Assembly: GCA_029532625.1 (NCBI GenBank) | Contig: JARFXM010000010.1 | Location: forward strand, 1,178,001-1,242,000 | Origin: Lomentospora prolificans | Taxonomy: Eukaryota; Ascomycota; Sordariomycetes; Microascales; Microascaceae | DNA length: 64,000 nucleotides | Reading direction: 5' to 3' | Shown: piece after piece, positions 39,501-51,300 of the stretch | How the letters are laid out: every line of letters starts with the position of its first letter | Numbering within the stretch: the first letter of the stretch is position 1 | The notes under the pieces: generated by a model | The model's input: only the letters and a program-made list of their open reading frames with translations | What the model was told of the DNA's origin: nothing | The model's database searches: none | Position numbers and translations under genes: made by a program

Positions 39501-41699
39501 AATAGCCTCTTCCTCACTTCTTCCACCTAGTATAAAGGATTTATACTACTTAGTATTTATCTTCTCTACCTTTATAGAGTAGTAGGGGTTATATATTATT
39601 AGTTTATTAGCCTAATAGTAAGTTATTATATACTTACTATAGGAGGTCTATATTAAAGTACTTATAGATATTACTAGGGATATCTAGTTCTATAATACTA
39701 GTATTTAGTACTATTATTATTATATATTTATAGTAGAGCTAGTCTAACTTTTTTAATAGGTATAGTAAGCTATAATTCTTTACTTAGAGCTAGATTTTAT
39801 TACTAACCTTAAACCTCTTAGCTAAGTAGTATTATATATTTACTACTTCTTCCTATTAGAGTTAGGTAGTAGCTATTACTACCTAGGTAAACCTAGTAGC
39901 TTTGTAGAGGTAGGTATAGAACTTATTAGCTTATTTCTCCTTTATATTATAGGGAGTAGAGGGAGTACTCTTTATAATACTAAGTAGATCTATATTATAG
40001 CTATATTCTAAGAAGAATAGGCTTATCCTAATAGTAGTATTTACCCTATTATTTAGAGCTAACTATATAAGTAGGATATACTTACCCTAATCTAACTAGG
40101 AGTAATAGATAAATACCTATAGGTAGTATTATACTTTCTAGTTTATTTATTCAGAGCTACAATTAGTCTATAGGTAATAGGCTAAGCTTAGTTAGTATTT
40201 AATCCCTAGCTATTTATAGAACCTTCTCTAGAAATAGCTTATCTAGTTACTACCTCTATTACTTATAATTAAGTTAGGAATTCTATAATACTAGTAATAG
40301 ATAGTAAGGAAGTACTTAGTATAGGCTTCTATAGTTATAGTTATTATTAGTTCTAGTATTATATTCTTTAAGAGGTAGTTAATAATAACCTATAGGAAGA
40401 TTACTCTATCTAGACTAGTAGGGGGAAGGTTAGTTATAAAGTTTATAGTAAGCTTACTCTAGGTCCTCTCTAGTATAAGGAGTAGTTTAAGGAGGCTATA
40501 TTTAGTCTATCTCTAGATAATTCCTCTTCTATAGATATTATAGTTCCTTATAAACTAGTAGATATCCTGTATTAACCTGGGCTAATAAAACTAGTAGGTT
40601 ACTATAGTGATAGTTCCCTTATAGCCTAGGTAGCTAGTAGTATTTATATTATAGATAGCTTAGACTATATAGCTTTATAGGGGGTAGCTTATACCCTTAC
40701 TAAGTATTTATAATTAATCTCTAAAAGTAAGCTAGTTATTTATATTAATATAGTATTCTAATATCTATAGCTTAAGGTTTAGTATTAGGGGAAAACTATA
40801 GTCCCCCTAAGAGATTATAGTAAATACTCTCTAATAGGTAGTATCTTCTAGTAAGGTATTATTCTAGAGCTATTATAGTTCTAGTTCTATCTAGAAGATA
40901 TCTATAGGGCTTATTACTAGGGGCTCTTCTATAGGCTTACTTTATACTATCTAAGGTAGCTCTAGTAGGATAATAGTAGGTTCTATAAGGAGTATAGAGG
41001 TAGGAATTAGTTAGATAAAATATTTTATTTCTTAGTTATCTAGGTTATCCTAAGGAATATCTTACTCTTAGTAGGATAGGGTATTAGCTATACTATTTAG
41101 GCTCTCTAGATAGTAGTATAGGGTAAAGTAATAATAAGATAGGAGTTTAGCTTAGTAGTTTTACTATTCTATTAGCTACTACCTAGTTATAAAGTAGGTA
41201 AGATTCTAATAGTCTATAAGTATAGTAAAGGTACTATAACTAGTTAGTTCTATAGACTATTTAAAGAGGTATTATATAATTACTAGTATTTCTTTATTAT
41301 AGATAGGGTAGTTATACTTAGTAGGGCTAAGCTACTATAAGTAGTAAGCTATAATATAGTATTACCTACTTTTATCCTCCTAAGAGAGGATACTATCTAG
41401 GGTAGATCTAGAGTAGTCTATCTTAACCTAGGTAGGTTATTTAGAGTCCTACTAGTAAAGTATTAGCTTCTTTATAAAGGCTACTTTTAAGGTATTAAAA
41501 GCCTCCTATTACTCCTAGCTCTACTAGAATAGGATCCCTTTCTTTATTAGCTAAGTTAGTAGTAGGATTACCTTTATAAAGTTATAAATAAATACTTAGT
41601 AATAGTTAGTAAAACTAAGGAAGCTTTAGATACCTCTTATAGAGGTTAATAGGGCCTATTTATAGATAACCCTTAGCTTTTCTAGGTTATAGAAGATAC

Positions 41700-42300
41700 C
41701 TTTTCTAGTAGTTATTATAAACCCTAGGTACTTAACTATTTTTATACTAAACTTATACTTCTTTAGATCTAAGTATAGTCCTATATTAGAGAGTACTTAG
41801 AGTACTTTCTATACTTTTACTTTATAGTTACTTTGGGATCCTCTTAAATATATAAGTATATTATTAATATAGGTAGTAATAAAATTAGTAAATTTATATA
41901 GGATTATATTAATAAGCTACTAGAAGGTTATAGGAGTATTAGATAGCCTAAATAGATATACTAGCTATTTAAAGAGTTTATATTAGGTCTAGAAGGTAAT
42001 TTTCTCTTTATAGCCCTCTACTATATAGATCTTATAGAAAGTAGTATAGATATCTAGTTTAGTAAACTATTAGGTGCTAGCTAGGTTATATAGGGTCTCT
42101 ATAATTAGTAAGAGAGGGTAGTAGTCCTTTTTTAATATAGTATTAAGTACTTAGTAGTTAATATAGAAGTAGAGGCTACCTCCTAGTTTCTATATAAAAA
42201 GTACTAAGGCTACTACTAATAAGCTACTAGCTTAGATAAACCCTTTATTAAGTAGCTTAAAGAGTATCTAATAGAGGACTAGTAGCTCCTCTCTAGATAT
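41700..42300 (-). pseudogene. Reverse transcriptase relic of B2
   Basis: Minus-strand reading keeps K-x-G-G-S-L-Y-F, Y-Y-P-L-S-L-I, F-T-K-L-D-I-Y, F-R-L-S-N-T-P-I-T-F-Q and Y-I-N-N-I-L-I-Y in the usual Ty3/gypsy order and spacing. Both Asp of YxDD are Asn and Gln/Trp codons are stops. Confidence 0.85.
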
Positions 42301-42884
42301 ATAATATAGTAGACCCTATAGTAAGGGTAGTTCTATACTATCCTTATTTAGGATTAGGTTAATCTTATAGTTTACTCTTAGCTAATAAGGAGATAGTTTA
42401 TTTATAGAGTTTTTAGAGAAGAGTTTAGGGAATTCTTTAAGGATATATTATAGGATATAGTTTTCTAGGTTTATAGGAACCTTCTTTTTAAGTACTTTAT
42501 CTATATTTATAATACTTACTACTCTTAGCTATATAGATATAGGTAGTTTCTTATAGTAGAAGTACTTATAGAGTATAGTAAAGGAGTATATAAGGAGAAG
42601 GGTTATTATTTAGATCTCTTAGAGTCTTATAAGCTCCTCTTTACTTATAAGATAGATAGTAATCCCTACCTTTTTATAGAAGAAGTACTACTAATCTATA
42701 TAGAAGATAATAGTATTTCTTTCTAACTAGGGTTTACCTAAGAATAAGTCCTTACTTAGGCTAAGGATAATATAAGTAAAAAAGTATTCTATAAAACCTC
42801 TTATCTTTATATCTAGTATAGCTATACCTATAATATATATAGCTAGGGAGTTATTAGAGAACCTTTATACTACTTAGGGGGAGT

Positions 42885-43015
42885 AATTAATAAGGGGGAG
42901 GTAAAGTAATTTAGTAAGAGATTTACTAATAGTTATATAAGAGTTATACCTAGTATCTACTAGTACTTTAATAATTTTTTTATTAACTTAAGTAGTAATT
43001 AGTATAAGGTTCTTA
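42885..43015 (-). pseudogene. Aspartic protease relic of B2
   Basis: The minus strand reads V-L-V-D-T-R-Y-N-S-Y-I-T followed by S-K-S-L-T-K-L-L-Y-L-P. This is the retropepsin motif D-T-G with Gly changed to Arg. It lies upstream of the RT as expected. Confidence 0.7.
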
Positions 43016-44320
43016 TCTATTCTTAGCTTAAAAGCTTCTTAATCTTACTTCTTAGTTACTTAAGGCTTTAATATCTAACTTTATATTAAAGCTAGCCTTT
43101 TTCTAACTTACTTTCCTTATTTAAGGATTCTAGAGTACTTTCTATATCTTCTTTTACTTACCTAATAGGGACTTCCTTTAGTAGTATAGATAAGTACTTA
43201 GAGTTACTATAGAGGGAGCTAGTATTAAAATAAGAGGGCTATATTAGTTCCTTCCTATTCTTTAGTAAGTACTTATAGTTCTATTTTTACTTAGTATACT
43301 TATCTATATAAGTATAGTTTACTCTTATTATCTTTATATCCTTATCTCTATTAAGTTAGGGGTAATAGTCTAGAGTATATAAGGAGCTAGGTTTCTTTTC
43401 TAGTCTCCTAGTTAAGTTAGAGCTCTAATAGAAGGCTAGGTATAAGCTCTATTCTAGCTACTTAAGCTTACTTATAATCTCTCTAATATAGTTAATCTAC
43501 TAGAAGTACTTAGAGGGGAGGTTTATACTAATTAGCTTTTTATAGATCTCTTAGTAAAGGCCCTTCTTAAGGAGGGAGATCTTAGTATTATCTACCTAAC
43601 TAGCTATACCTACTTCTACTATTAGCTATTTATACCTAGGTAGGTAAGATAAATAGAGTTTATTAGCCCCTTATTTTAAGGTATAAAGTTTATTATATAT
43701 ATAGGCTCTTTAGTTCTTATTAGTATAGGTCTAGTCTAGATAGTTTATAAAGGTATTAAAGTCTTAGAGACTATTTAGACTACCTTTAGTAAAGAAAGTT
43801 AAGATTATAGCTTAGGGTATTAGTCTTAAGTAGGAGTTAATAATATACTATATCCTTCTATTATCCCTAATAAGTAGGTTATTATAGTAGATCTTATTAT
43901 ATATCTACTATACTTATATATTATAGTCCTTCTACTTCTTAATAAACTTAGGGGGGTCTAGTAGGAGTTTTAGTTTAACTACTTCTTAGTAAGTAGTAGA
44001 GGGTATCTCCTTAGTAAGGGGCTTAAAGGGCTAGTTAGAGAGGGGTATTTATATACTTAGAGTAGAGCTAGTAAATAGGGCTAGGTTTATTATTATAGCC
44101 TATATTATTTATAGGGTAGTAGTTAGCTAGGCTAGCTATTCTTATATTAGTTAAGTAGCCTAGTTTATAGCTTACTTGACTAAATAGTTTACTTAGTTAG
44201 GGTTTAAAGAGGTCTTTCCTTCTAGTAAAGGGGGGTTAATTATAAAGGGAATACTTAGAGATACTATAGTAACTAATTATTACTTCTAAGGGTTCTTTTA
44301 TAGAGAGTTATTTTATAATA

Positions 44321-44760
44321 TATTATAGGCTAGCTATAAAGTATAGTCTATAATATAGGGCCTAGATATATCTATTATAAAATAACTAAAGAGTGGAAGG
44401 AAGGAATAGGAAAAAGGGATCTTCTACTATAGTAGTAGTTATATAGGGGCTGCCTATAGAGGTGTATATACCTATAGGAGTTAGTCTATAGTAAGGTTGT
44501 AGACCTCTAGGTAGGGGGTATGTATACTATCTTACTATAGCTAGTCTACTAGGAGATTACTTATAGGCTTCCTGATAGGGGGGTGTATAGGTAGTCCTAT
44601 TACTATAGGTCTATAGGGGGATTACTAGTAGACCTCCTAATAGGGGGGTGTATAGAGCTCTAATCATAGTAGGCCTATTAAGGGGTTACTATCCCCTTTC
44701 AGAGGGTATAGGGGGTGCCAGTATTGCTGGCACTCGTGTTCCAGGGTTCAACCTGTTACA
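44321..44760 (-). repeat. LTR of B2, right copy (5' LTR)
   Basis: TATTATAGG to CCTGTTACA, 440 bp. Mutated at its inner (left) end and intact at its outer (right) end, the mirror image of the left copy. A short inverted repeat, TGCCAG at 44716-44721 and CTGGCA at 44727-44732, could form a hairpin with a 5-nt loop. Confidence 0.9.
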
Positions 44761-44922
44761 TTATAAGAGAATACCTACCTATATACTAACTAACTATATA
44801 GAGGTGAACTTATATAAACTAGTAACTATATTAAATCTATGAATAGTATTATAGAACCCTCCTGCTTACTTGTTAGCAGCTTAGCAGCTAGTAAGCAAGC
44901 AGACATGGCATGAGCTGTAACA

Positions 44923-45366
44923 CTTTCTTTCCTTCTTTAATTATCTAATAATAGATATATCCTGGCCCTACTATGTAGCTATTATATTATAGTAAGCCTG
45001 TAATACCTGTAATAAGAATTATATTAAAAATGCTATCAAGTGTAATCTCTAAAAAAAACCCTCTAAAACCAAGTACACTAGAAATGGGGCTTTAAATCAG
45101 TGTTATGTAACTACTAATTAGCGCCGACTAGCAAGTCGGAATAGGTGTCATATCCGCCAATAATTGTATGTCCTAGAAAGGTTGAAAAGAGAATATAGAA
45201 AACTGGCTCCCTCTGGAAGTGGGAGAAACACGCCTGTCTTGTTGCGACATGGTGATCCATCCACTGATCAGTCATCTCTGTTTGGCAGCTCACTTCCAGT
45301 CCCTCTACCAGGACACGCCAACTTGCTAACCCCACCATCGTGATTTTTTTCAAAAGCTCTAAACTT
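44923..45366. other. Boundary between repeat block and RasGAP gene
   Basis: From the CTTTC target copy of D the composition returns to ordinary within about 200 bp, with CpG, CpA and TpG present again. A 79-codon minus-strand frame lies at 45114-45353 in non-RIP composition; it probably belongs to the 3' UTR of the RasGAP gene but I cannot assign it. No terminator or tRNA is evident. Confidence 0.5.
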
Positions 45367-48300
45367 TTATAAAATTATAAGCTTTTAATTTGAGTTAGTA
45401 TATATCTATTTCTATTAAGAAACATTACTTACCTCAATTAGCTTCTCTGTTAATGTGAAGGAGAGAGTGTTGACTTCCCAAGTACTGTTCAATGAACACA
45501 TCTGCCACAAGCCTCGAAAGCCTATGTCTTCTAAAATATCCATCAAGGCTCGTGGCTGCTCTGAGTGGCTCGACAAGCGTGGTATTGATGTCAGTACTTG
45601 AAGGAGGGAGTAGGCAGATTTTAAAGCAACTGAGTTTTGGCAGTGTACCAAGAGGTCATCTAGGATCGCTACAATAGGTTCTCGTCTGTTGCCTTGTTAG
45701 CTTACGATTCTGGACCCTTTAGATGTTTCGGGCTAACTTACAAGTAGAGTACAACCCCTGGCCTTGTAGAGCTCAAGTTATTCAGCCACCGAAGTGTCCT
45801 GACTTGGACAGCATCTTCCAAGTATTGAAAATCAACCAGCTCAATTGTGGTATTTAGTAGGAGGTCTTTGTCCTTCACAGAATCTAGATTCTGTAGGTCA
45901 CGGATGTTGGAAACCTCACTAATGGATGAAGAATTGACTCCGGCGAACCAAAGGTAATCCTTCAGTTCCTCCAGTCCTGAAGTTCGAGCGAGTATGAGTG
46001 CCAAATACGGGGAATTCGATATGTCTGCGATCCCGCGTCCCGGTCCGGTGGAGGGTGTTTCGGACATGCCTAAGAAAGCGCATAACACCCGTAGGGCCAC
46101 AGACCGTGTCACGGTATCGGTAAGGCCCCGAGCTAGGCTTGCGCACACGGCGAAGTGGAAATTCTCTTGGCTAAAATGGACACCATAAAGCTCATCAAGG
46201 GAGCTCGCTGCTTCTCCAAGTGGCGACCTTCCCTGCATTAATATCGTAACCATTTTGTCGCCCTTTAGCTCTGGTATCGTGCTTATGTTCGCAAGAACAG
46301 CTTCCAAAAATTGGGCCGTGCAGTTGAATAACGCAGCAGGTACTAGGCGGAGAAGCGAAATTGCGAGCCAAAATAGTTGGACACCGTATCTGGACGCGGA
46401 TGCTAGCTTGGAGAGCATCCTGGAAAGTGATGTCAAGATAGAAACCAACATATCACTACTTCCCTCCTCTCCGAACCGAGCTACGCTACTGCGTAGGGCA
46501 ACGAGAACCTGATATAGTAGATCATCGTCTACCTCCTCCCGCGCGAGACAACCCATGACAGCGAAAGCCCTGGGCTGAATGGCTGGATTGTTTTGAAATG
46601 CAGTACTAGCCACTAGACTCATCCATCTTGAGCGCCATGAGTTCGATAAGTCAGTCGAGGGTGCCGCGATAGCACAGATATCGAAAAGAAGGATAGCTAG
46701 GCTCTCTGTAGCGGCTAGGTTCTGATTCGTCTCCTGGTCGCTCGATATCGAGTTCCCGTCTCTCCCAAAAGCAACTCGACTAGGAAAAAGATCGCCTCTC
46801 GAGTCACACAAAACGTCTAGGATGCTACGGAGTTTGATTAATCGAGTCTCCTCTAGCGGAAAAGAAGTGCAGATAGAGTGTAGGGAGTTGACTAAAAGCC
46901 GATGAACTAGGGCACGGAAGTCCGTTGGGCCTGTGTTAGAGAGCATTGTTACAATGTGAAATATTTCGGGGACGTATAATTGCACTTGAACCCCATTGTC
47001 AAACGAGAGACACAAGCAAAATTGGAGTAGCAGGCATATCTCGGACCAAACCGCGTTTTCGGCGAGGTGTCTCGTTGGTCTCAACGAAGACCGGTTGAGG
47101 GCCTTTCGCAAACGAGATATAACCTTGCCCCTAAGGGTAACACTGCCAATAGCAGTAATAATTGAGCAGAGGGTGTCCAGATTCTCATCATGTAAGCGGA
47201 ATGTGAGGCCCATTTTGATGATCTCCTCTAGAAGGATTTCGAGGAGAACTTCGTCGCTTGAGATAACAGACCAGACCGTCTGTCCGATAATATATGCCTG
47301 CGAATGATCGGCCAATACCACCTCAATTAACTTGCGGAAGAGAACTGAGATTTTATCACGACCCTTTTCGGCGTCTGGCTCCGCTACCAGGACAAAGGTC
47401 CTTAGGCCGGTTAGCCAGGGGGCCATATAGCCTAAACTGAGCGGCTTCTGATCATCTGAGAAGCTATCCCAACCGACAAAAAACTCGGTCAAGAAATCGT
47501 ATGTGAGTTGCGGCTCTGTCCGTGCTAAGTGCTCGCTCATCGCTATGATGAAAGACGATGGGTCAGGCGGGATAGCTAGATCTGAGACGGGTGAGTGACA
47601 ATTTAACTTGAAACAAGAAGCGGACTAAAGAGACTAACCTCTAGTGCACATGAGCCTTGATGTGGAATCAAACTCAAATGCCCTACACAAAGCACCGAGT
47701 AGATTATATGACGACCGACGTAGCGTACTATCTGGACTCGAGATATTGGTAAAGGCAAGGTTAAGGAGCGTGCCGGGAACATCTTGTGGCCGGATCAGTC
47801 TGTCCAGGGTTTTGAGAGCTCGGCTGTCTTTCCCATATTTCGTCTTAGCTCCTCTGATGCTTTGAAGAATGTCGGCTTTCTGTGGGCTCGTGAAGAACAT
47901 GATTATCTTTCCATTGTCTGCGCGAAGGCCAAAAGCGGAATCTTCTTCAGTCTGTATTGAAGTCTGTGCTTCGTCAATGTCTCCAAGTCTGAAGATGTCG
48001 TTGACTGTAGTATAAAGACGGAATCCTGGGAAAACTTCTGCTTTGTTTGCCGTGGTTACTTGCACGAATTGACTTCCAACCTTGATGATGACTTCAATCT
48101 TCCCTTTCGTTTTGGATAGCCTCGTGATGGGCTGGAAAACGTATCTTGTGTCTGTAACAACGCTGATGGTTTCGCGAGGTAAGTTTAGCTGGCTAAGATG
48201 GAAATGGGATTGTAGATCCTGGAGGCTTCCGATCAGATGGTATTCAACATTCTTCGGGTTGAAAACGTTGGTGCTGCTCTTTGACGACACACGCAGCAGC

Positions 48301-51300
48301 CTCCGGAAGCATTTTCTGATAAAGAGTATGTTAGTCTTTCGTGATATGGACGAACTGTAATGATGGTTGGGAAACGAGTGGATATAACCTACCGAAAGGC
48401 ATTATTCATATTGTAAACGTAGACTCGGGAAAGTGAACGGCATAATTCTGCAGGGGCCAAGAGCTCAAGCTTTTTAAACAGATCATCCTGAGGTTCCATA
48501 TTGCCCGCATAGCAGGTCGCATCAATGAGAAGTCCGAAAGGCCGATGCCATAAACGACTGGCAATCTAGGCGGAACATCAGTGAAATCTATTTTAGTGAA
48601 GGACAAAGTAAGGCCAAGAAGAGTTCAAGGGGGCGAACCTTAAGATAGCAATATAGCACGGTATCGTAATCGATATTTTCGGCATCTATGTGTCGTAAGA
48701 TTACGCATACAATAGAAAGGCCATCCTGGAGCGAACGTTAGTATCAGCAGGCAGAATAGGAACAATCGAAATAGAAGGGCGTTAGACCTTGCTCTCCCCT
48801 CCATCGTAAACGGCTCTTGCGGTCAGAAAGGACTCCATGCCGCGAAATGCGTTGCGTAGCATAAAATTTTGAAACCTAGAATATGCAGGAAGCGTATTTG
48901 TCGATATTTGGGGCCTATTCCAGGTCACGGCAAGGGGAGGGGGCCCGAGGTTGGTAATGAGATTCCTTAATGGCTCCAGTGCAGGAGAACGGCCTCGGGA
49001 GAGTTCACCCGGTGAGCGAACGCATTCTCTTCTTTCTAGTGACGCAAGCCTCTGCTGGACGTGATCCCAATGATCATAGAGGAAACGATGAATAGATACG
49101 CAGGATCCAAAATCAAATGATTCGTTCCCGAATGGGCTCGGGAGATCGGGTGGAGGAACCTTTAAAACTTGTAAGGGATACCTGTCTCTGAACCAAGATA
49201 ACTCGAAAGTAGGACCGGACTGGGTAAACACCTACTGATATCTCACGTAGAAAAGTAGTGACTTTGTATATGTTCTGCGTGAGGAAATCGTTGAGCGAAA
49301 ACATATATGGCTCCTTTGCCCCGAAGAGGACGTTGTTTGCTAGGTTTTGAATGACCTTGGCGATTAGGAGAAGGCCACGGCGCATCTCCTTTGATGGGGT
49401 TGTAGTGACGAGACCCTCGACTTCTGGAGCAACGATTGCGGGGCAAAAGAATCTCAAGAATATGAAAGCACCCACCGCGGTGTATTTTGCTTCTTGGAAC
49501 CGTGGAAGCACTGCAGTGGAAATCTATGGAAGAAATGGCTAGTTAATAGCCGATCCCGGGTTCCTAGGGGAGTTTTGCGCTTACAATGCTGCAAATCCTT
49601 CGGAATGACGCCGGCATATTGTTAGTCGAGGAGCATATGTCGTCTATGAACACCTTGGCTACGATTCGGAGTTGTAATGCGTTCTTCTGAAGCTCCTCAG
49701 GGGAGCCAACCCGTGCAGGGTCAAGTTCCAGGTCGAGATCGTTCGACGTTAGCATTAAACGTTCAACTACTTTCTGTAGCGTCGCCTTGAGGTATGAAGC
49801 GCCCTTCCACTTCGCGTAAATGGATAGCATCTTTGTTGCCACGCAGTTACGGCGGAGTAATTCTGATTCATTTTCTATTAAATCGTGTATAAGGTTAGCT
49901 TCATTTGACGCCGATTTCTTTCTCCGGATGGGTTCACCAACCGGTATTGTCAACTTCTTGTTTTATGAGAGCCTCCAACAGCTGGAAGCTTAAGCCACGG
50001 TGTTCAAATATAGTGAGGAGCGAAATCGCGAGTTCATCGACCTCGCTACTCGGGCAGACTGCACCCATCGCCGCCGCTAAGGGTACGTCTCTTGCCAGAA
50101 GCTGCAGCGTCATTAGCGTCTTTTATTTTTTTTTTTAAAAAAGAATTAATGATATAAAAGACGGTGGGGGGGGGAGGGGGTTAACATGCTGAGGGGAACA
50201 TACGTCAAGCAGCTCCTCATATTTCTCACTCATGGCCGCATCGCTCAGATTGCTGAATTCGGTGCCTTGTACGAGTATGTTGTAGAGTACTTTTACAAAC
50301 GCCGTTCGAATCTCAATACTCTCATGATATCCTATATTGAGTGAATGCTTGAGCCCGACGTCTATATTGGCACTCAGAAGGTTGGATAGGATAGTGATAG
50401 CAAGTTCCGGGTTTGAGCTGCCTTCATCGCGAGCTGGAAGCCCTGTCATAACTATATCGTTCCGTCGAGGCTCCGGAGGTTCGTGGTTTAAGAGTGACAA
50501 AAAGCGAGTGAAATATGATAGGAACATTTGCGACTTCAGCTCACTTGTCCCAGCATCACTCTGTCCTTCAGCGGGTTGAAGAGGCAATCGCAACGTGAGA
50601 TCTGCCAATGCTCGCAGACAAGCTTTGTCTAGATCCCTTTGGATCCTGTAGAACTCATCGTGCCTGGTTTGTGGTCCATTATCGTGACGAGTAGTCCGTG
50701 GATCCGTTATCCAACCGAATATCGACTCTAGCAGTTGATTGCGGATTCGGACGTCATCTCGGAGATTGAGATACTCTTTTCTCTTCGTGACTGCCTCACA
50801 AAGATGGCATACCTTTATCTTTACCCTCTGCACGTTGGCGCTGTCATTCATTGAGTCCAGAAATTTTGCGAAGTCGAGAGTTAGAGCTCCTAGATGGACT
50901 GAGGATGCTGCACTGAGATCAGTTGGATTCTCTAGTCTTTCAATGAGCCCTTTCAAAAGTGCAGACGTCTGTTCGGCGAAAATAACTTCTACATCACGCC
51001 CACTTTCCGACATAGCTAGACTGCCTGTGAAGAGTATTTCTAGCTCAGATTCCAAGGCTCGGAATAAAGGCTGGAAGAGAGGCGGAGAAATCTCTGTGGT
51101 AAGTATTTCTCTCGTCGCCTCTCGAACTCGCACATCGGAGCACGCTAGAAGGCGGATACTGAGTCGCAAGTATCTGGTTAGTAAAGGTTCTTCATGATTC
51201 TCGGACGATAATCTATCAATCCACCGGAGTCCGCTGACCGTCGGCTCATCAAGTAGGGTGGCCTGAGCGGCTGTGCAGATACCCCCCAGCGATGCTAAAA

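Larger units (their letters stand above)
38845..44760 (-). mobile_element. Full-length family B Ty3/gypsy chromovirus B2
   Basis: 5,916 bp with 440-bp LTRs (38845-39284 and 44321-44760) and the target 5-mer TTATA at 38840-38844 and 44761-44765, inserted in the 3' LTR of D. Minus-strand relics in order: gag (about 43100-44250, with F-I-N-Y-L-D near 43745), aspartic protease V-D-T-R for VDTG at 42949-42960, RT (about 41700-42300, G-G-S-L-Y-F, then F-T-K-L-D and Y-I-N-N at 41860-41868), RNase H (about 41000-41600), integrase (about 39900-40900) and a chromodomain (39395-39500, E-G-Y-x-A-P-T-x-E). This is chromovirus order. Every catalytic motif is mutated in RIP fashion. Confidence 0.9.
1..44922. 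repeat. RIP-mutated AT-rich retrotransposon block
   Basis: The stretch consists of overlapping and nested retroelement copies. Over most of it C occurs only in CpC or CpT and G only in GpG or ApG; CpA, TpG and CpG are almost absent apart from scattered exceptions and a less depleted zone at about 9.7-15.7 kb. RIP in ascomycetes changes C to T chiefly in CpA within duplicated DNA, which fits. Because every ATG, GTG and TTG contains TpG, start codons are missing, and former CAA, CAG and TGG codons read as stops, so no open frame of note exists. Degraded frames still betray reverse transcriptases, integrases and chromodomains. No host gene is visible in this interval. The block is likely constitutive heterochromatin (inference). 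Confidence 0.95.
36442..44922 (+). mobile_element. Non-autonomous family C derivative D, interrupted by B2
   Basis: Two 349-bp LTRs: 36442-36790, and 38653-38844 continued at 44766-44922 after the B2 insertion. Target 5-mer CTTTC flanks the whole at 36437-36441 and 44923-44927. Without B2 the element is 2,560 bp with 1,862 bp of internal sequence. That sequence matches only the 5' gag-like part of C1 (about 9470-7210), so pol is absent: an internally deleted derivative that would have needed proteins from full C elements (inference). LTR outer ends keep TpG, CpA and CpG, the interior does not. Confidence 0.82.
38653..44922 (+). repeat. 3' LTR of D, split by B2
   Basis: 38653-38844 plus 44766-44922 reassemble to exactly 349 bp, the length of the 5' LTR. 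The right half retains progressively more CpA and TpG toward 44922, ending GAGCTGTAACA. Confidence 0.85.

Noticed and set aside
44648..44842. 64-codon plus-strand frame
   Set aside because: It lies across the B2 LTR and its junction with D and exists only because this edge escaped RIP; no coding signal.
1..44922. CRISPR array, rRNA or tRNA cluster, or mitochondrial-type insertion as explanation of AT-richness
   Set aside because: No regular spacer pattern, no recognisable RNA gene, and the dinucleotide pattern plus retroelement relics explain the composition.
45114..45353. 79-codon minus-strand frame beyond the RasGAP stop
   Set aside because: Normal composition, but no family resemblance, and joining it to the RasGAP exon 14 gives a tail unlike the family. 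Treated as 3' UTR.
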